This document shows, piece by piece, positions 26,149 to 35,918 of a DNA stretch of 64,000 nucleotides (position 1 is the first letter of the stretch; every line of letters begins with the position of its first letter). Below the pieces are notes generated by a model. The model did no database searches, was not told where the DNA came from, and saw nothing but the letters and a program-made list of their open reading frames with translations. The stretch lies in assembly GCF_030287405.1 (NCBI RefSeq), contig NZ_JASVVV010000004.1, forward strand, positions 76,081-140,080, in the 5' to 3' direction. The DNA is from Halalkalicoccus sp. NIPERK01 (GTDB lineage: Archaea; Halobacteriota; Halobacteria; Halobacteriales; Halalkalicoccaceae). The translations under genes and the position numbers were made by a program.

Positions 26149-26904
26149 CTACTCCCGGGCGTCGGCGACCGCTCGGGCGATCAGCCCCGCCTGTGTGCCC
26201 GCGACGAAGCCCGCGTCGACGTTGACAACCGACAGGGTGGTACACGACTGGAGCATCCCCCGTAGCGCCGCGTCGCCGTCGCCGCCGAACCCGTAGCCGC
26301 TGGAGACCGGCAGCCCGATCACGGGCGTGGAGACGAGGCCGGCGACGACCGTCGGAAGCGCCCCCTCGCGGCCGGCGGCGACGACGAGCACGTCCATCCC
26401 GCGCAGGCGGGGGAGCTGGTCGACGATCCGGGTGAGGTTCGCCACGCCCACGTCGTCGACGCGCTCGACGCTCGCGCCGATTTCGCGGGCGATCACCGCC
26501 GCCTCGCTCGCCGGCAGTCGGTCTGCGGTCCCCCCGGTGACGATCCCTACCGTGGCACCGATCTCGGGGGGTTCGAACCCCGGTTCGTGGGCGACGAGGC
26601 AGCGCGCGCGCTCGTGGTACGTCGCGTTCCCGTCGAGGGCCGATTCGAGGTCCGCGGCGTCCTCGCTCCCGATCCGCGTGACGATCGCCCGTCCGGTCGT
26701 CTCGAGGGCGGTCCCTGCGAGCACGGTGATCTCCTCGACGGTCTTCCCGGGGGCGAAGATCCCCTCGGGGACGCCGCGCCTGCGCTCGCGGGCGGCGTCG
26801 AACCGGCCGGCGTCGGTGGTCGCGTAGCCTGCGAGGCGCGCCTGCGCCTCCTCCGGGCTTAATTCGCCGGAAGAGACGTCTTCAAGAATGTCTCGAAGTC
26901 CCAT
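26149..26904 (-). CDS. larB: nickel pincer cofactor biosynthesis protein LarB
   Basis: A 251-residue protein with a PurE-like C-terminal half: GIVTGGTADRLPASEAAV, LPRLRGMDVLVVAAGREGALP and VIGLPVSSGYGFGG. The N-terminus (MGLRDILEDVSSGELSPEEA) is also typical for LarB. LarB carboxylates and hydrolyses nicotinic acid adenine dinucleotide, the first step towards the nickel pincer nucleotide of lactate racemase-type enzymes. larE lies about 8 kb away; larA and larC are not in this window. Confidence 0.9.
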   Translation of the reverse strand: MGLRDILEDVSSGELSPEEAQARLAGYATTDAGRFDAARERRRGVPEGIFAPGKTVEEITVLAGTALETTGRAIVTRIGSEDAADLESALDGNATYHERARCLVAHEPGFEPPEIGATVGIVTGGTADRLPASEAAVIAREIGASVERVDDVGVANLTRIVDQLPRLRGMDVLVVAAGREGALPTVVAGLVSTPVIGLPVSSGYGFGGDGDAALRGMLQSCTTLSVVNVDAGFVAGTQAGLIARAVADARE

Positions 26905-26962
26905 ATTCGGGGGGTAGACCCCCAGCTATTCCTATTCATCGCCTTCAGAACGCGCCGATTTA

Positions 26963-26977
26963 CGAAAGCTTATAAAG
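26963..26977 (+). promoter_or_regulatory. BRE/TATA promoter of the mini-histone-like gene
   Basis: CGAAAGC followed by TTATAAAG is a strong haloarchaeal BRE plus TATA, centred about 27 bases before ATG 27001. Transcripts are expected to be nearly leaderless. Confidence 0.75.
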
Positions 26978-27000
26978 GCGGCCGGAAAAGGGCCGTTCGT

Positions 27001-27168
27001 ATGGCAGACCTGATCGTCAAAGCCGCCGTAAAGGAAGCACTGTCCGACCACAACGTCTCCTCCGACTTCTACGACGCGCTCGACGAGGAAGTCGAGGAGC
27101 TCCTCAACGACGCGGCGCGACGCGCCGAGGACAACGACCGGAAGACGGTCCAGCCCCGCGACCTGTAG
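27001..27168 (+). CDS. small histone-fold/NFYB-HAP3-like protein (DUF1931 type, 55 aa)
   Basis: A 55-residue ORF beginning MADLIVKAAVKEAL, then DFYDALDEEVEELLNDAARRAE and a final RKTVQPRDL. The order short helix - long helix - KTVxPRDL resembles a histone fold, as in DUF1931 and NFYB/HAP3-like archaeal proteins, here in single minimal form. It is probably a DNA-associated or stress protein; no function is proven. A very strong BRE/TATA promoter points to high expression. Confidence 0.82.
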   Translation: MADLIVKAAVKEALSDHNVSSDFYDALDEEVEELLNDAARRAEDNDRKTVQPRDL

Positions 27169-27207
27169 GGCCGACTGCCACGCCTTCCTCAGTATTTTTC
27201 GCACCGA

Positions 27208-27891
27208 TCAGCGGCGGCGCTCCTCGACGCCCTCCTCCGTGCCGACGAACACGGCGTCGGCCAGCCCGACGAACAGGCCGTGTTCGAGGGCGCCCGGAAT
27301 CGACGCCAGATCGCCCGCGAGGTCGGCGGGCTCGTCGATCCGTCCGAAATCACAGTCGAGCACGAGGTTGCCGTTGTCGGTGACGACGGGGCCGTCCTTT
27401 CGCTCGGCGGCCCTGAGGGCGGGTTCGCCGCCCAGCCCTTCGATCGCCTCGGCGACGGGGCGGCGCGCCGAGGGCAGGACTTCGAGCGGAACCGGGCGAT
27501 CGAGGGTCTTGCCCTCCTTCGAGGGATCGGCGACGATTACCAGCCGATCGGCGGCGCCGTCGACCAGTTTTTCCCGAGTGTGAGCCGCGCCGCCGCCCTT
27601 GATCAGGTCGAACCCCGCGACCTGATCCGCGCCGTCGATGGCCAGATCGGGAAGCGCGTCGTCGAGGGTCGCGAGTTCGATCCCCGCCTCGCGGGCGAGG
27701 TCCGCGGACCCATAGGAGGTGGGGATCCCCCGAATCTCCAGTCCGTCCTCGACCCGCCGGCCGAGCGCGCGGATCGCGTGGGCCGCCGTCGAGCCGGTGC
27801 CGAGGCCGACGACCTCCCCGTCCTCCGCGAGTTCGGCGGCCCGCTCGCCCGCCCTGCGTTTCGCCTCCTCGCCCCCGCCGGTGGTCTTCAT
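27208..27891 (-). CDS. rpiA: ribose-5-phosphate isomerase A
   Basis: A 227-residue enzyme converting ribose 5-phosphate and ribulose 5-phosphate. The phosphate loop is GLGTGSTAAHAI, and catalytic parts are DLAIDGADQV and LIKGGGAAHTREK with the Lys and acid residues in their normal places. The C-terminal DCDFGRIDEPADLA and GALEHGLFVGLADAVFVG complete the family pattern. It supplies ribose phosphate for nucleotides. Confidence 0.95.
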   Translation of the reverse strand: MKTTGGGEEAKRRAGERAAELAEDGEVVGLGTGSTAAHAIRALGRRVEDGLEIRGIPTSYGSADLAREAGIELATLDDALPDLAIDGADQVAGFDLIKGGGAAHTREKLVDGAADRLVIVADPSKEGKTLDRPVPLEVLPSARRPVAEAIEGLGGEPALRAAERKDGPVVTDNGNLVLDCDFGRIDEPADLAGDLASIPGALEHGLFVGLADAVFVGTEEGVEERRR

Positions 27892-28193
27892 GCGCGTGCG
27901 GTCGCTCCCCGAGGAAAAAAGCGTTTCAATCGGGGTCGTGATCCGATCGCACGAGCGCCGGCCGGGTTCGGAATCGAAAGCGTTCGCGGGCGGATCGGGG
28001 GTGGCTCGCTCGGCCTCGGAGACGGAGGCGGAGACGCGTTCTCAGGAGACGCGCGAAGACGGCCGGCTCGAACGCCGAGGAGGGCGTTCTCCGCCGACGC
28101 CGTCGGCATCGGATTCCGAAGCGAGCCCGGCCGAGAGGGCCGGCTATCGCAACCGAAATCGAGGAAACACACGCCGTCGTATCGCTACGTGCG
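27892..28193. other. intergenic, no gene seen
   Basis: About 300 bases between divergent rpiA and the DUF326 gene. Frames on both strands are open but compositionally unlike the neighbouring proteins. No clear TATA box, repeat or hairpin was found; promoters for both flanking genes must lie here. Confidence 0.45.
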
Positions 28194-28538
28194 ATGGCAC
28201 TCACCGAGATCGAACACCTCGACGACGAGATGGCGGAGTGCATGGACAACTGCCTCGACGCCGCACAGGCCTGCGAGTGGTGTGCCGACGCCTGTGCCGA
28301 CGAGGGCGAGGGGATGGCCCGCTGCATCCGGCTGTGTCGGGACGTCGCGGACATCGCGACGCTTCACGCCCGGTTCATGGCGCGCGATTCGGGCTACCAC
28401 GCGGCGCTCGCCGGGATCTGTGCCGACGCCTGCGAGGAGTGCGCCGACGAGTGCGAACAGCACGACCACGAGCACTGTCAGGTCTGTGCGGAGGTCCTGC
28501 GCGAGTGCGCCGAGACCTGCCGCTCGATGGCCGCCTGA
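28194..28538 (+). CDS. four-helix bundle cysteine-rich protein (DUF326, copper-storage type)
   Basis: A 114-residue protein with 15 Cys laid out along helices in C-x3-C, C-x2-C and C-x6-C steps: ECMDNCLDAAQACEWCADAC, RCIRLCRDVAD, ICADACEECADECEQ and HCQVCAEVLRECAETC. A His cluster, EQHDHEHC, is also present. This is the pattern of DUF326 four-helix bundles, related to bacterial Csp proteins that store Cu(I) on inward-facing thiols. It lacks a signal peptide, so it is probably cytosolic. No copper pump is adjacent; the ABC exporter downstream starts 58 bases later. Confidence 0.88.
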   Translation: MALTEIEHLDDEMAECMDNCLDAAQACEWCADACADEGEGMARCIRLCRDVADIATLHARFMARDSGYHAALAGICADACEECADECEQHDHEHCQVCAEVLRECAETCRSMAA

Positions 28539-28595
28539 GACGGGCCGTCGTCGGTACGACAAGAGTCATAGCGCTCGCGACCGCTCTAGTTTTTC

Positions 28596-29308
<713 letters not shown>

Positions 29309-29312
<4 letters not shown>

Positions 29313-30544
29313 ACCCCCGAGAGGCGCTCTCGATGAGCCTGCGGGCGATCAGGGGCCACCCCCTCAGGTCGGGGCTGACGGCGCTGGGCGTGTTGATCGG
29401 CGTCGCCGCCGTGATCGTCTTCGTGATCCTCGGGGCGAGCCTCCAGGCGGCGGTGATCGGCGAGGTCGGCGGCGAGGACGCCGAGCGAATCTACGTCTGG
29501 AACGGCCCCGAGGACGCGCAGGGCCCGCCCGGCGCCGGCGCGCGTGCCGTGTTCACCGAGGACGACATCGACCGACTGCACGCGATCGAGGGCGTCGACG
29601 GGGTGGCCCCCTACGCCTCGGTCGACGCGAACGGGTTCGAACACGGGGGCGATACGATCGCGGGCGGCGACGCCGTCGCCACCGGTCCCGAGTACTTCAC
29701 CGACGACGCGATCGCCGAGGGCCGGGCGTTCGAGTCCGGCGAGAACGAGGTCGTTCTGACGCCGCTCGCCGCGGAGGCGTTCGAGGAAGACGTCGCCGTC
29801 GGGGACCGGGTGACGATCACGTTCGATGACGGCTCCGAGGCCGAGATGACCGTCGTCGGGATCCTCGACGGGTCGGGGCCCCGGAGCCCGTTCGACGGGT
29901 TCGGCGAGGACGCCCGCGTCTACGTTCCCGCCGATCCGTTTCACGGAACGACGACCGAGACCGCCGACGGCGACCAGCGCGTCTACCCGTACGTGGTCGT
30001 GACCGCCGACAGCCCGAAGAGCGTCGACGGCGTCGAGGAGGCGGTCAGGACCTATCTAGAAGACGAATCGGACGCGAGCGAGGCGCTCCCGGCGACGTTC
30101 GTCGTCGAGACCCAGACCAACGAGGACCTCCTCGAACAGGTGAACGACCTGCTCGCGACGCTGACGGGCTTCATCACGGGGGTCGCGCTCATCTCGCTGC
30201 TCGTCGGGTCGATCGGGATCGCCAACGTCATGCTCGTCAGCGTCACCGAGCGCACCCGCGAGATCGGGATCATGAAGACCGTCGGCGCCCGGAACCGCGA
30301 CGTCCTCCAGCTGTTCCTGACCGAGGCCGCCATCCTCGGGATGCTGGGTGCGGCGGCGGGCGCGCTCGTCGGGTTCGCGGGCGGCTACGTGGCGACGCGC
30401 CTCCTCGAGTTCCCGTTCGTCGCGCCGCTCGAGTGGGCGGTCGTCGCGGTCGTCACCGGCGTCCTCGTGGGGGCGCTCGCCGGGCTCTACCCGGCGTGGA
30501 ACGCCGCCCGGACCGACCCGATCGACGCGCTTCGCTACGAGTGA
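29309..30544 (+). CDS. ABC transporter permease (MacB/FtsX family)
   Basis: A 411-residue permease starting with GTG in the overlap GTGA with the ATPase stop. One N-terminal helix (SGLTALGVLIGVAAVIVFVI) is followed by a large extracellular domain, residues about 60-270 (MacB_PCD type), and then a three-helix FtsX domain with IGIANVMLVSVTERTREIGI and MKTVGARNRDVLQLF. Together with the ATPase it forms a homodimeric MacB-like exporter; no membrane-fusion partner is nearby. The substrate is unknown (peptides, lipids or metal complexes in other organisms). Confidence 0.9.
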
Positions 30545-30551
30545 TCGCGGG

Positions 30552-31679
30552 TCACTCGAGGCGGTCGAGGATCGCCCCGGGATCGTACGCCAGCGAGAGC
30601 TGTCGCGAGCGGCCCCGGCCCTCCATCCCGTCGTAGGAGGTCTCGACGATCCCGAGCCGGTCGAGTTTGTTGACAATCTCCGAGTAGCGGGTGTAGCCCA
30701 GATCCGTCTCCTCGGCGAACGCCTCGTAGACGTCGCCCGCCTGCTCGCCGTCGTGGTCGACCAACACGCGAACCAGCGCCGCCTCGCTTCCCGAGAGCCC
30801 CCGCAGGCTGCGCGAGAGGTGGACGTACTTCGACTGCTCGTAGGCCTCCTCGACGTCCTCCGTGGTGACCGTGCGGCTCGCGCGCATCTCGGCGTTCAGT
30901 CCCGCCCGGCGAAGCAGGTCGATTCCCACACGTAAATCGCCGCTCTCGGCGGTGAGCTCGGCGACCCGGTCGAGCACCGTCGGGGAGACGACGCCGTCGT
31001 GAAAGCCGCGGTCGACGCGTTCGGCGAGGATGTCGACGATCTCGCCGGCGTCGTACACCGGAAAGTAGACCTCCTCGGGGCGGAAGACGCTCTGCACCCG
31101 CGAATCGAGCTCCTCGATCGTGTCGAGCGCCAGATCCGAGGAGACGACGATCACGCCGATCCGCGTTCCGGGGTGGGCCTCGTGGGCACGCAACAGGGAG
31201 TAGAGGGTATCCGAGGCCTCGTTCTCGTAGAAGAGGTAGTTCACGTCGTCCAAGGCGACCACGAGCACCTCCTCTGCCTCGACGAGCCTGTCTGCGACCT
31301 GGCCGAACAGCTTCTTGAACGACACCCCGCTAGAGGGCGGTTCGTACTCGAAGATCCCCTCGAACAGTCTGGAAAACACCGCGTATCGGGTCGAGTCGAC
31401 CTGGCAGTTGACGTGGACGGTTCGCACGCCCGAGTGCCCCGAGAGCTCGGCGAACAGCTTCTGTACCGCCGTGGTCTTGCCGGTGCCGGGCGGGCCCTGG
31501 ACGAGCGCGTTCAGCGGGCGCGAGCCCCGCACGGCGGGCCGCAGGGCGTACTGGAGGCTTTGTAACTGCGTATCGCGGTGCTCGAACGTCTCGGGCAGGT
31601 AGTCGATCTCGAAGACGCGTTCGTCCCGGAAGACGGACTCGTCCCACGACAGCATCCCCTCCTCGGAGTCGTCGACCAT
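30552..31679 (-). CDS. Orc1/Cdc6 family replication initiator
   Basis: A 375-residue AAA+ protein: Walker A QGPPGTGKTT (residues 62-69 core), Walker B VVALDDVNYLF, sensor-1 VIVVSS, box VII with DSRVQSVFRPEEV, and a C-terminal winged helix with GYTRYSEIVNKLDRLGIVET. It binds origins and helps load MCM. Haloarchaea have many paralogues, several not linked to active origins, and no AT-rich or repeated region flanks this gene. ATG 31679 sits about 27 bases from a TTAAATA box, so the message is leaderless. Confidence 0.9.
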   Translation of the reverse strand: MVDDSEEGMLSWDESVFRDERVFEIDYLPETFEHRDTQLQSLQYALRPAVRGSRPLNALVQGPPGTGKTTAVQKLFAELSGHSGVRTVHVNCQVDSTRYAVFSRLFEGIFEYEPPSSGVSFKKLFGQVADRLVEAEEVLVVALDDVNYLFYENEASDTLYSLLRAHEAHPGTRIGVIVVSSDLALDTIEELDSRVQSVFRPEEVYFPVYDAGEIVDILAERVDRGFHDGVVSPTVLDRVAELTAESGDLRVGIDLLRRAGLNAEMRASRTVTTEDVEEAYEQSKYVHLSRSLRGLSGSEAALVRVLVDHDGEQAGDVYEAFAEETDLGYTRYSEIVNKLDRLGIVETSYDGMEGRGRSRQLSLAYDPGAILDRLE

Positions 31680-31702
31680 CACTTTCACCACGCTCGCCGG
31701 CC

Positions 31703-31709
31703 TATTTAA
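31703..31709 (-). promoter_or_regulatory. TATA element of the orc1/cdc6 gene
   Basis: TTAAATA on the minus strand, centred about 27 bases before ATG 31679, fixing that start. Confidence 0.65.
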
Positions 31710-31723
31710 CCGTTCGCCACGGC

Positions 31724-31924
31724 TTATTCCCCACGCCACGAGGGCGGCGCGAGGTCGAGGGAGAACACGACGAGAACGTAGCACACGCCGACGACGAGCG
31801 CGACGAGGAGTTCCTGCCAGAGCTCCGTGATCCCGGCGGCGCGTGCGAAAAACAGCGCGAGGTAGGCGAGGCCGACCACCGCGGCGAAGTGGAGGACCTC
31901 GTAGAGGGTGCCCTCCCGGTTCAT
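31724..31924 (-). CDS. small two-helix membrane protein (66 aa)
   Basis: A 66-residue protein with two hydrophobic helices (HFAAVVGLAYLALFFARAAG and LLVALVVGVCYVLVVFSL) and a short charged tail. Its start overlaps the stop of the MutS-like gene by four bases, so they are co-translated. No family recognised. Confidence 0.65.
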   Translation of the reverse strand: MNREGTLYEVLHFAAVVGLAYLALFFARAAGITELWQELLVALVVGVCYVLVVFSLDLAPPSWRGE

Positions 31925-33897
31925 GACTCGAACTTCCCGAGCAGGCGGTCGTAGATGGCCGTCCCCTCCTCGCGGGCGAGTTTCTCGACGATCAGCTCCG
32001 GCGTCGACCGGGCGAGATGATCCCGCACCGGCGAGCGGTTCACCACCAGGTCGCCGTCCACCAGTCCGACCGCCTCGATCCCGTCGACGCGGATCTCGCA
32101 GTCCGCAGCGGTGCGGATCTCGCGGGCGAGATGGGAGACGAAGATCGCCGTGGTATCGGTCTCACAGAGCGCCTCGAGGATGCCGGCGATGATCTTCGCG
32201 CTCGCGCCGGGTTCGGTGATGCTCTCGAGTTCGTCGACCAGCACCAGCCGTCCCTCGCCCCCCGAGGCGAGGCCGGCGAACTCCTTGACGGTGCCCTCGA
32301 ACGCCCCCGCGTCGAGCGTGCCCTGGGTCTTCGCGTGGTAGTGGACCTCCGAGAACCGTTCGAGGCGGACGCGATCGGCGGGGACGGGGAGGCCCATCTG
32401 CGCGAGGATCACGACGGCGCAGACCAGATCCAGCGTCGAGGTCTTCCCGCCGCTGTTTACCCCCGAGAGCAGCGTCACCCCCGAGACCGAGTAGTCGACG
32501 GGCTCGATCGCCTCGAGGGGTTCGGAAAGCAGCGGCGAGCGCCCGCCCTCGATCTCGATTCCCACCCCGGAAAAGTCGGGCATTGTACAGTCGAACTCGC
32601 GGGAGAAGCGCGAGAGCGCGAGTTCGACGTCCAGGTCGAGGGCGGCCCGGACCAGCGCCTCGGCCGGTTCGCGCAGGTCCGCGAGGTCGGCGGCGAGTTC
32701 GCGCTTCCCCCGCATCGCCCGGCGCTCCTTCGCGGCGACCAGTTCCTCGCGCAGGCGACCCACCACGCTCTCGTCGTGCTCGACCGGAAACGTCGGCTCC
32801 TCGGGGAAGGCGTCCCGAGCGATCTCGCTCTCGCCGGAATCGAGCGCGAGCGCGTCGATCAGGTGCTCGCGGGCCGCCTCGACGGCGGCGGCGTACTCGT
32901 CGGCGAGTTCCCGCGAGAGCAGCGAGTCGATGCCCGCGCCCCGCTCGGCGAGCGAGAGCAGGTCCGTGCCCTCGATGGTCACGTCGCGTTTCTCGATCGA
33001 GTTCTTGAGAGAATCGTTGGCGACGCTCTCGGCGGTGTGGACGCTCGCGTCGAGATCGTCGACGGCGCGGGTGAGCCGTTCGAGTTCGGCGTCGTCTTTC
33101 ACCTCGCCGTCGGGGCCCAGACGGGAGAGCGCGTCGTCGAGTGCCGCCAGATCGCAGGGTGGATCGAGGCCGGCGGCGCGGTGGACGGCGATCGCCGCGC
33201 GGATCGACGCCCGATTGGCGGCGAAAAACGAGAGGGTTCGTTCGGGAACGACCTCGGCGGGATCGGAGAGGGCGTCGGGCCTGACCCGAACGTCGCCCTC
33301 CACCTCGACGCCGGTGAAGGCCTCGTCGAGCGCGATCACCGTCGAGTAGCCGCGCGCGAGGTCGGCCAGCCCGCGGGCATCCTCGACGACCTCCACGGGG
33401 AGTTCGGGGATCGCCTCTCGTGCCGCCGCGAGGGTCTCCGCGTCGCTCGTGACCAGACACCGCTCCCGGACCCGGACCTCGCGCGGCGCTTCGAGGGGTT
33501 CGACCCCCGCGAGCGCCTCGCGCACCTCGGGGTCGGGCTCGCGTTCGAGCGCGCGCTCGGCGAACCCCCGTACCTCCTCGATTCTCGATCGTGCGGCGCT
33601 CGGGTAGAACGTCTCGAGGCGGCGTTTCGCATAGGAGGTGACCGCCCGGTCCTGGAGCAGGGCGAGCAGTTCGCGGTGGATCTCGCGGGCGCGGTCGGTC
33701 CGCAACAGCCGGCTCGAATCGTCGTGTTCGCGCCGGATCGCGCCGCGGGCGATCCGAGCGGCCCGGCCCTCGCTGATCCCCGGCGCGCCCGCGAGGGCGG
33801 CGACGTCGCCCTCGCGGAGCGCTCGTTCGGCGTCCTCGACCTCGGCGAGCGCGCTCGCGGTCTTCGCGCCCACGCCGGGGATCGACTCGAACTCCAT
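31921..33897 (-). CDS. MutS-like ATPase with N-terminal helix-hairpin-helix
   Basis: A 658-residue protein. It starts with a helix-hairpin-helix-like motif (ESIPGVGAKTASALAEVED), continues through a long helical MutS core, and ends with the MutS ABC-type ATPase: Walker A GVNSGGKTST near 478, the signature region, Walker B VLVDELESITEPG, and a FVSHLARE switch. There is no mismatch-recognition domain and no Smr nuclease, so it belongs to the archaeal MutS2/MutS5-like group. The role is probably in recombination or DNA structure processing rather than classic mismatch repair. Confidence 0.85.
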   Translation of the reverse strand: MEFESIPGVGAKTASALAEVEDAERALREGDVAALAGAPGISEGRAARIARGAIRREHDDSSRLLRTDRAREIHRELLALLQDRAVTSYAKRRLETFYPSAARSRIEEVRGFAERALEREPDPEVREALAGVEPLEAPREVRVRERCLVTSDAETLAAAREAIPELPVEVVEDARGLADLARGYSTVIALDEAFTGVEVEGDVRVRPDALSDPAEVVPERTLSFFAANRASIRAAIAVHRAAGLDPPCDLAALDDALSRLGPDGEVKDDAELERLTRAVDDLDASVHTAESVANDSLKNSIEKRDVTIEGTDLLSLAERGAGIDSLLSRELADEYAAAVEAAREHLIDALALDSGESEIARDAFPEEPTFPVEHDESVVGRLREELVAAKERRAMRGKRELAADLADLREPAEALVRAALDLDVELALSRFSREFDCTMPDFSGVGIEIEGGRSPLLSEPLEAIEPVDYSVSGVTLLSGVNSGGKTSTLDLVCAVVILAQMGLPVPADRVRLERFSEVHYHAKTQGTLDAGAFEGTVKEFAGLASGGEGRLVLVDELESITEPGASAKIIAGILEALCETDTTAIFVSHLAREIRTAADCEIRVDGIEAVGLVDGDLVVNRSPVRDHLARSTPELIVEKLAREEGTAIYDRLLGKFES

Positions 33898-33943
33898 CAG
33901 TAGGCCGAATGCCGGCGCGAACGCAAAAACGTCCCGGCCGCGG

Positions 33944-34282
33944 TCAGTCGCCGAGGTCGTGGTCGAACTCCTCGCTTGCGAGGTCCTCCAGCAGGTCCTC
34001 GACCTCCTCGACGGTCTCCTCGTCGACGTCGTCGATCGCCTCGACGCCGTGTGCGCCGCCGTGGGCCGTCTGCAACGCGTTCAGGTTGAGGTTCCCCTCT
34101 GGATCGACCACCGGGAGTTTCAGGTCCGAGAAGTTCTCCGGCGGGAAGCCCGAGGCCGAGAGCAGGAAGTGGTCTGCGACCTCGCCCAGGTCGTCGGTCT
34201 CGAAATCGTTGAGTTGCGGGTCCTCCCACTCGTCGTCGGTCGTGCCCGAGTACTCGGGTTCGTGGACGGCGTAGTCGGTCAT
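33944..34282 (-). CDS. acidic haloarchaeal protein of unknown function
   Basis: A 112-residue, very acidic protein from MTDYAVHEPEYSGTTDDEW. It contains FLLSASGFPPENFSDLKLP, LNLNALQTAHGGAHGVEAID and an Asp/Glu-rich helical C-terminus. It has no signal or membrane segment. The NALQTAHGGAHGVEAI block is reminiscent of repeats seen in haloarchaeal virus and prophage-like proteins, though I cannot verify that. Alternative starts are ATG 34309 and 34375. Confidence 0.6.
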   Translation of the reverse strand: MTDYAVHEPEYSGTTDDEWEDPQLNDFETDDLGEVADHFLLSASGFPPENFSDLKLPVVDPEGNLNLNALQTAHGGAHGVEAIDDVDEETVEEVEDLLEDLASEEFDHDLGD

Positions 34283-34383
34283 GTCCGAAGGGTGAACGGC
34301 CACGGGCATGAACGGCGGGCCTGAGGCTGCCGGGGTCGTCGAGGACCCACACGCCTTTTGTCCGCGGGCGCGCAAGGGCGGCC

Positions 34384-35247
34384 ATGTCCGCAGAGGAGAA
34401 ACTGGCCGCCGCCCGCGAGGAGCTCGCCGGCGAGGAGGGGGTGCTCGTCGCCTTCTCGGGCGGGGTGGACTCGAGCGCCGTCGCCGCCATCGCCCACGAC
34501 GCGCTCGGGGAGGACGCGGTCGCGTGCACCGCCAAGAGCGAGACGCTGCCCGAGGCGGAACTCGCGGACGCCAGACGGGTCGCCGAGGAGATCGGCATTC
34601 GCCACGAGGTCGTGGAGTTCTCCGAACTGGACGACCCCGAGTTCGTCAAGAACGACGGCGACCGCTGCTATCACTGCCGGTCGATGCGACTCGGGAGGAT
34701 GTTCGAGAGGGCGGAGGAACTCGGGATTCCAGTGGTGTGCGACGGAACGAACGCCGACGACCCCGGCGAGGGCCACCGGCCGGGCCTGCAGGCGGTCGCC
34801 GAACTCGACGCCCGGTCGCCGCTTCTCGACCACGGGATCACCAAGGCCGAGGTGCGCGAGATCGCCGATATGTATGACCTCTCCGTGGCCGACAAGCCCT
34901 CGATGGCCTGTCTCTCCTCGCGGATTCCGACCGGGATCGAGGTCACCGAGGAACGGCTCACGCGGGTCGACAAGGCCGAAGCCCTCCTTCGAGGGTGGGG
35001 CTTCTCGCAGTTCCGGGTGCGCGATCACGACGGCCTCGCACGCATCGAGATCGCGCCCGAGGAGCTAGAGGAGGCCCTCGACATCGAGTTCGTCCGGGCG
35101 ACCCGCGCCCACATGAAGGACCTCGGGTTCGAGCACGTCACCCTCGACCTGCACGGCTACCGGACGGGGAGCGTCAGCCCCGAGGGGGAGGCGGAATCGA
35201 CCGCGGAAGCGGACCTGCTCGACGCGCAGTACCCCACGGCGGAGTAG
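34384..35247 (+). CDS. larE: ATP-dependent sacrificial sulfur transferase LarE
   Basis: A 287-residue PP-loop enzyme with SGGVDSS at residues 25-31. The Cys of KPSMACLSSRIPTG falls at residue 176, the same number as the sacrificial Cys of the Lactiplantibacillus enzyme. LarE activates the pyridinium dicarboxylate nucleotide by adenylation and donates its own Cys sulfur, twice, to make the nickel pincer cofactor. An extra pair, RCYHC at residues 94-98, is present. The partner larB is at 26149-26904. Confidence 0.92.
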   Translation: MSAEEKLAAAREELAGEEGVLVAFSGGVDSSAVAAIAHDALGEDAVACTAKSETLPEAELADARRVAEEIGIRHEVVEFSELDDPEFVKNDGDRCYHCRSMRLGRMFERAEELGIPVVCDGTNADDPGEGHRPGLQAVAELDARSPLLDHGITKAEVREIADMYDLSVADKPSMACLSSRIPTGIEVTEERLTRVDKAEALLRGWGFSQFRVRDHDGLARIEIAPEELEEALDIEFVRATRAHMKDLGFEHVTLDLHGYRTGSVSPEGEAESTAEADLLDAQYPTAE

Positions 35248-35252
35248 ACGGA

Positions 35253-35882
35253 TCAGTCGGTCGCCGGGCGCTCCTCGGCGTCGGCCTCGCGTCGCTCCTC
35301 GACGACGTCGATCGGGATCCCCGCGGGGTTCTCGTCGCGCTCGCCGAAGCCGGCGCTCAGGATGCGCGTCAGCGCCTCCTCGACCGTTTCGTCGGTCTCG
35401 ATGACGTCCTCCTCCGCGACCTCGATGACGAACCCGCTGGTGATGTTGGGCGCGGTCGGTAAGAAGAGGAGTTTCCGGCCGTCGGGCGCCTCGCGGCCGG
35501 TCTTGAACGCCGTCATCCGGATGTCGTGCCACGTCTCGACCTTCACGGGGGTCTGGAGGTCGCTCGTCCCGGTCAGCGCGGTCTCGACGGCCATCTTCGA
35601 GGCGTTGTAGACCACGCGCAGGCCCGGCACGCTGTTCATGACGGCGTCGATCCCGGCCTCGACGAGCGAGCCGATCGCCGTGCGCATCAGGTAGCCGACG
35701 GCGAAGACGAGGAGGACGAAGACGACGAGCGTGATGAACACGCGAAGCGCGGGGTTGCCGATGGTCTGGGTCAGCGGGAGGTTGGCGATGAAGCGAAAGA
35801 GCCAGTAGACCACCCAGACGGTGACGATGATCGGGACGAGGACGATCAGCCCGCTCGCCATGTCCCGCTTCCAGGTCGACAT
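35253..35882 (-). CDS. DUF502 membrane protein
   Basis: A 209-residue protein with two N-terminal transmembrane helices (SGLIVLVPIIVTVWVVYWLF and LRVFITLVVFVLLVFAVGYL), then a soluble domain containing VPGLRVVYNASKMAVE and FLPTAPNITSGFVIEVAEED, the DUF502 signature. The function is unknown in all domains of life. It is convergent with larE, with a gap of five bases. Confidence 0.88.
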   Translation of the reverse strand: MSTWKRDMASGLIVLVPIIVTVWVVYWLFRFIANLPLTQTIGNPALRVFITLVVFVLLVFAVGYLMRTAIGSLVEAGIDAVMNSVPGLRVVYNASKMAVETALTGTSDLQTPVKVETWHDIRMTAFKTGREAPDGRKLLFLPTAPNITSGFVIEVAEEDVIETDETVEEALTRILSAGFGERDENPAGIPIDVVEERREADAEERPATD

Positions 35883-35918
35883 CGCTCGCCCCTTACGCCG
35901 CCGACCTAAAAGAGTTGT

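Noticed and set aside
26565-26600. GGTTCGAACCCCGG, resembling a tRNA T-arm
   Set aside because: It lies inside larB and no acceptor, D or anticodon stems can be built around it.
31680-31723. Possible replication origin beside orc1/cdc6
   Set aside because: The gap is only 44 bases, with no AT-rich unwinding element or repeated origin-recognition boxes on either side of the gene.
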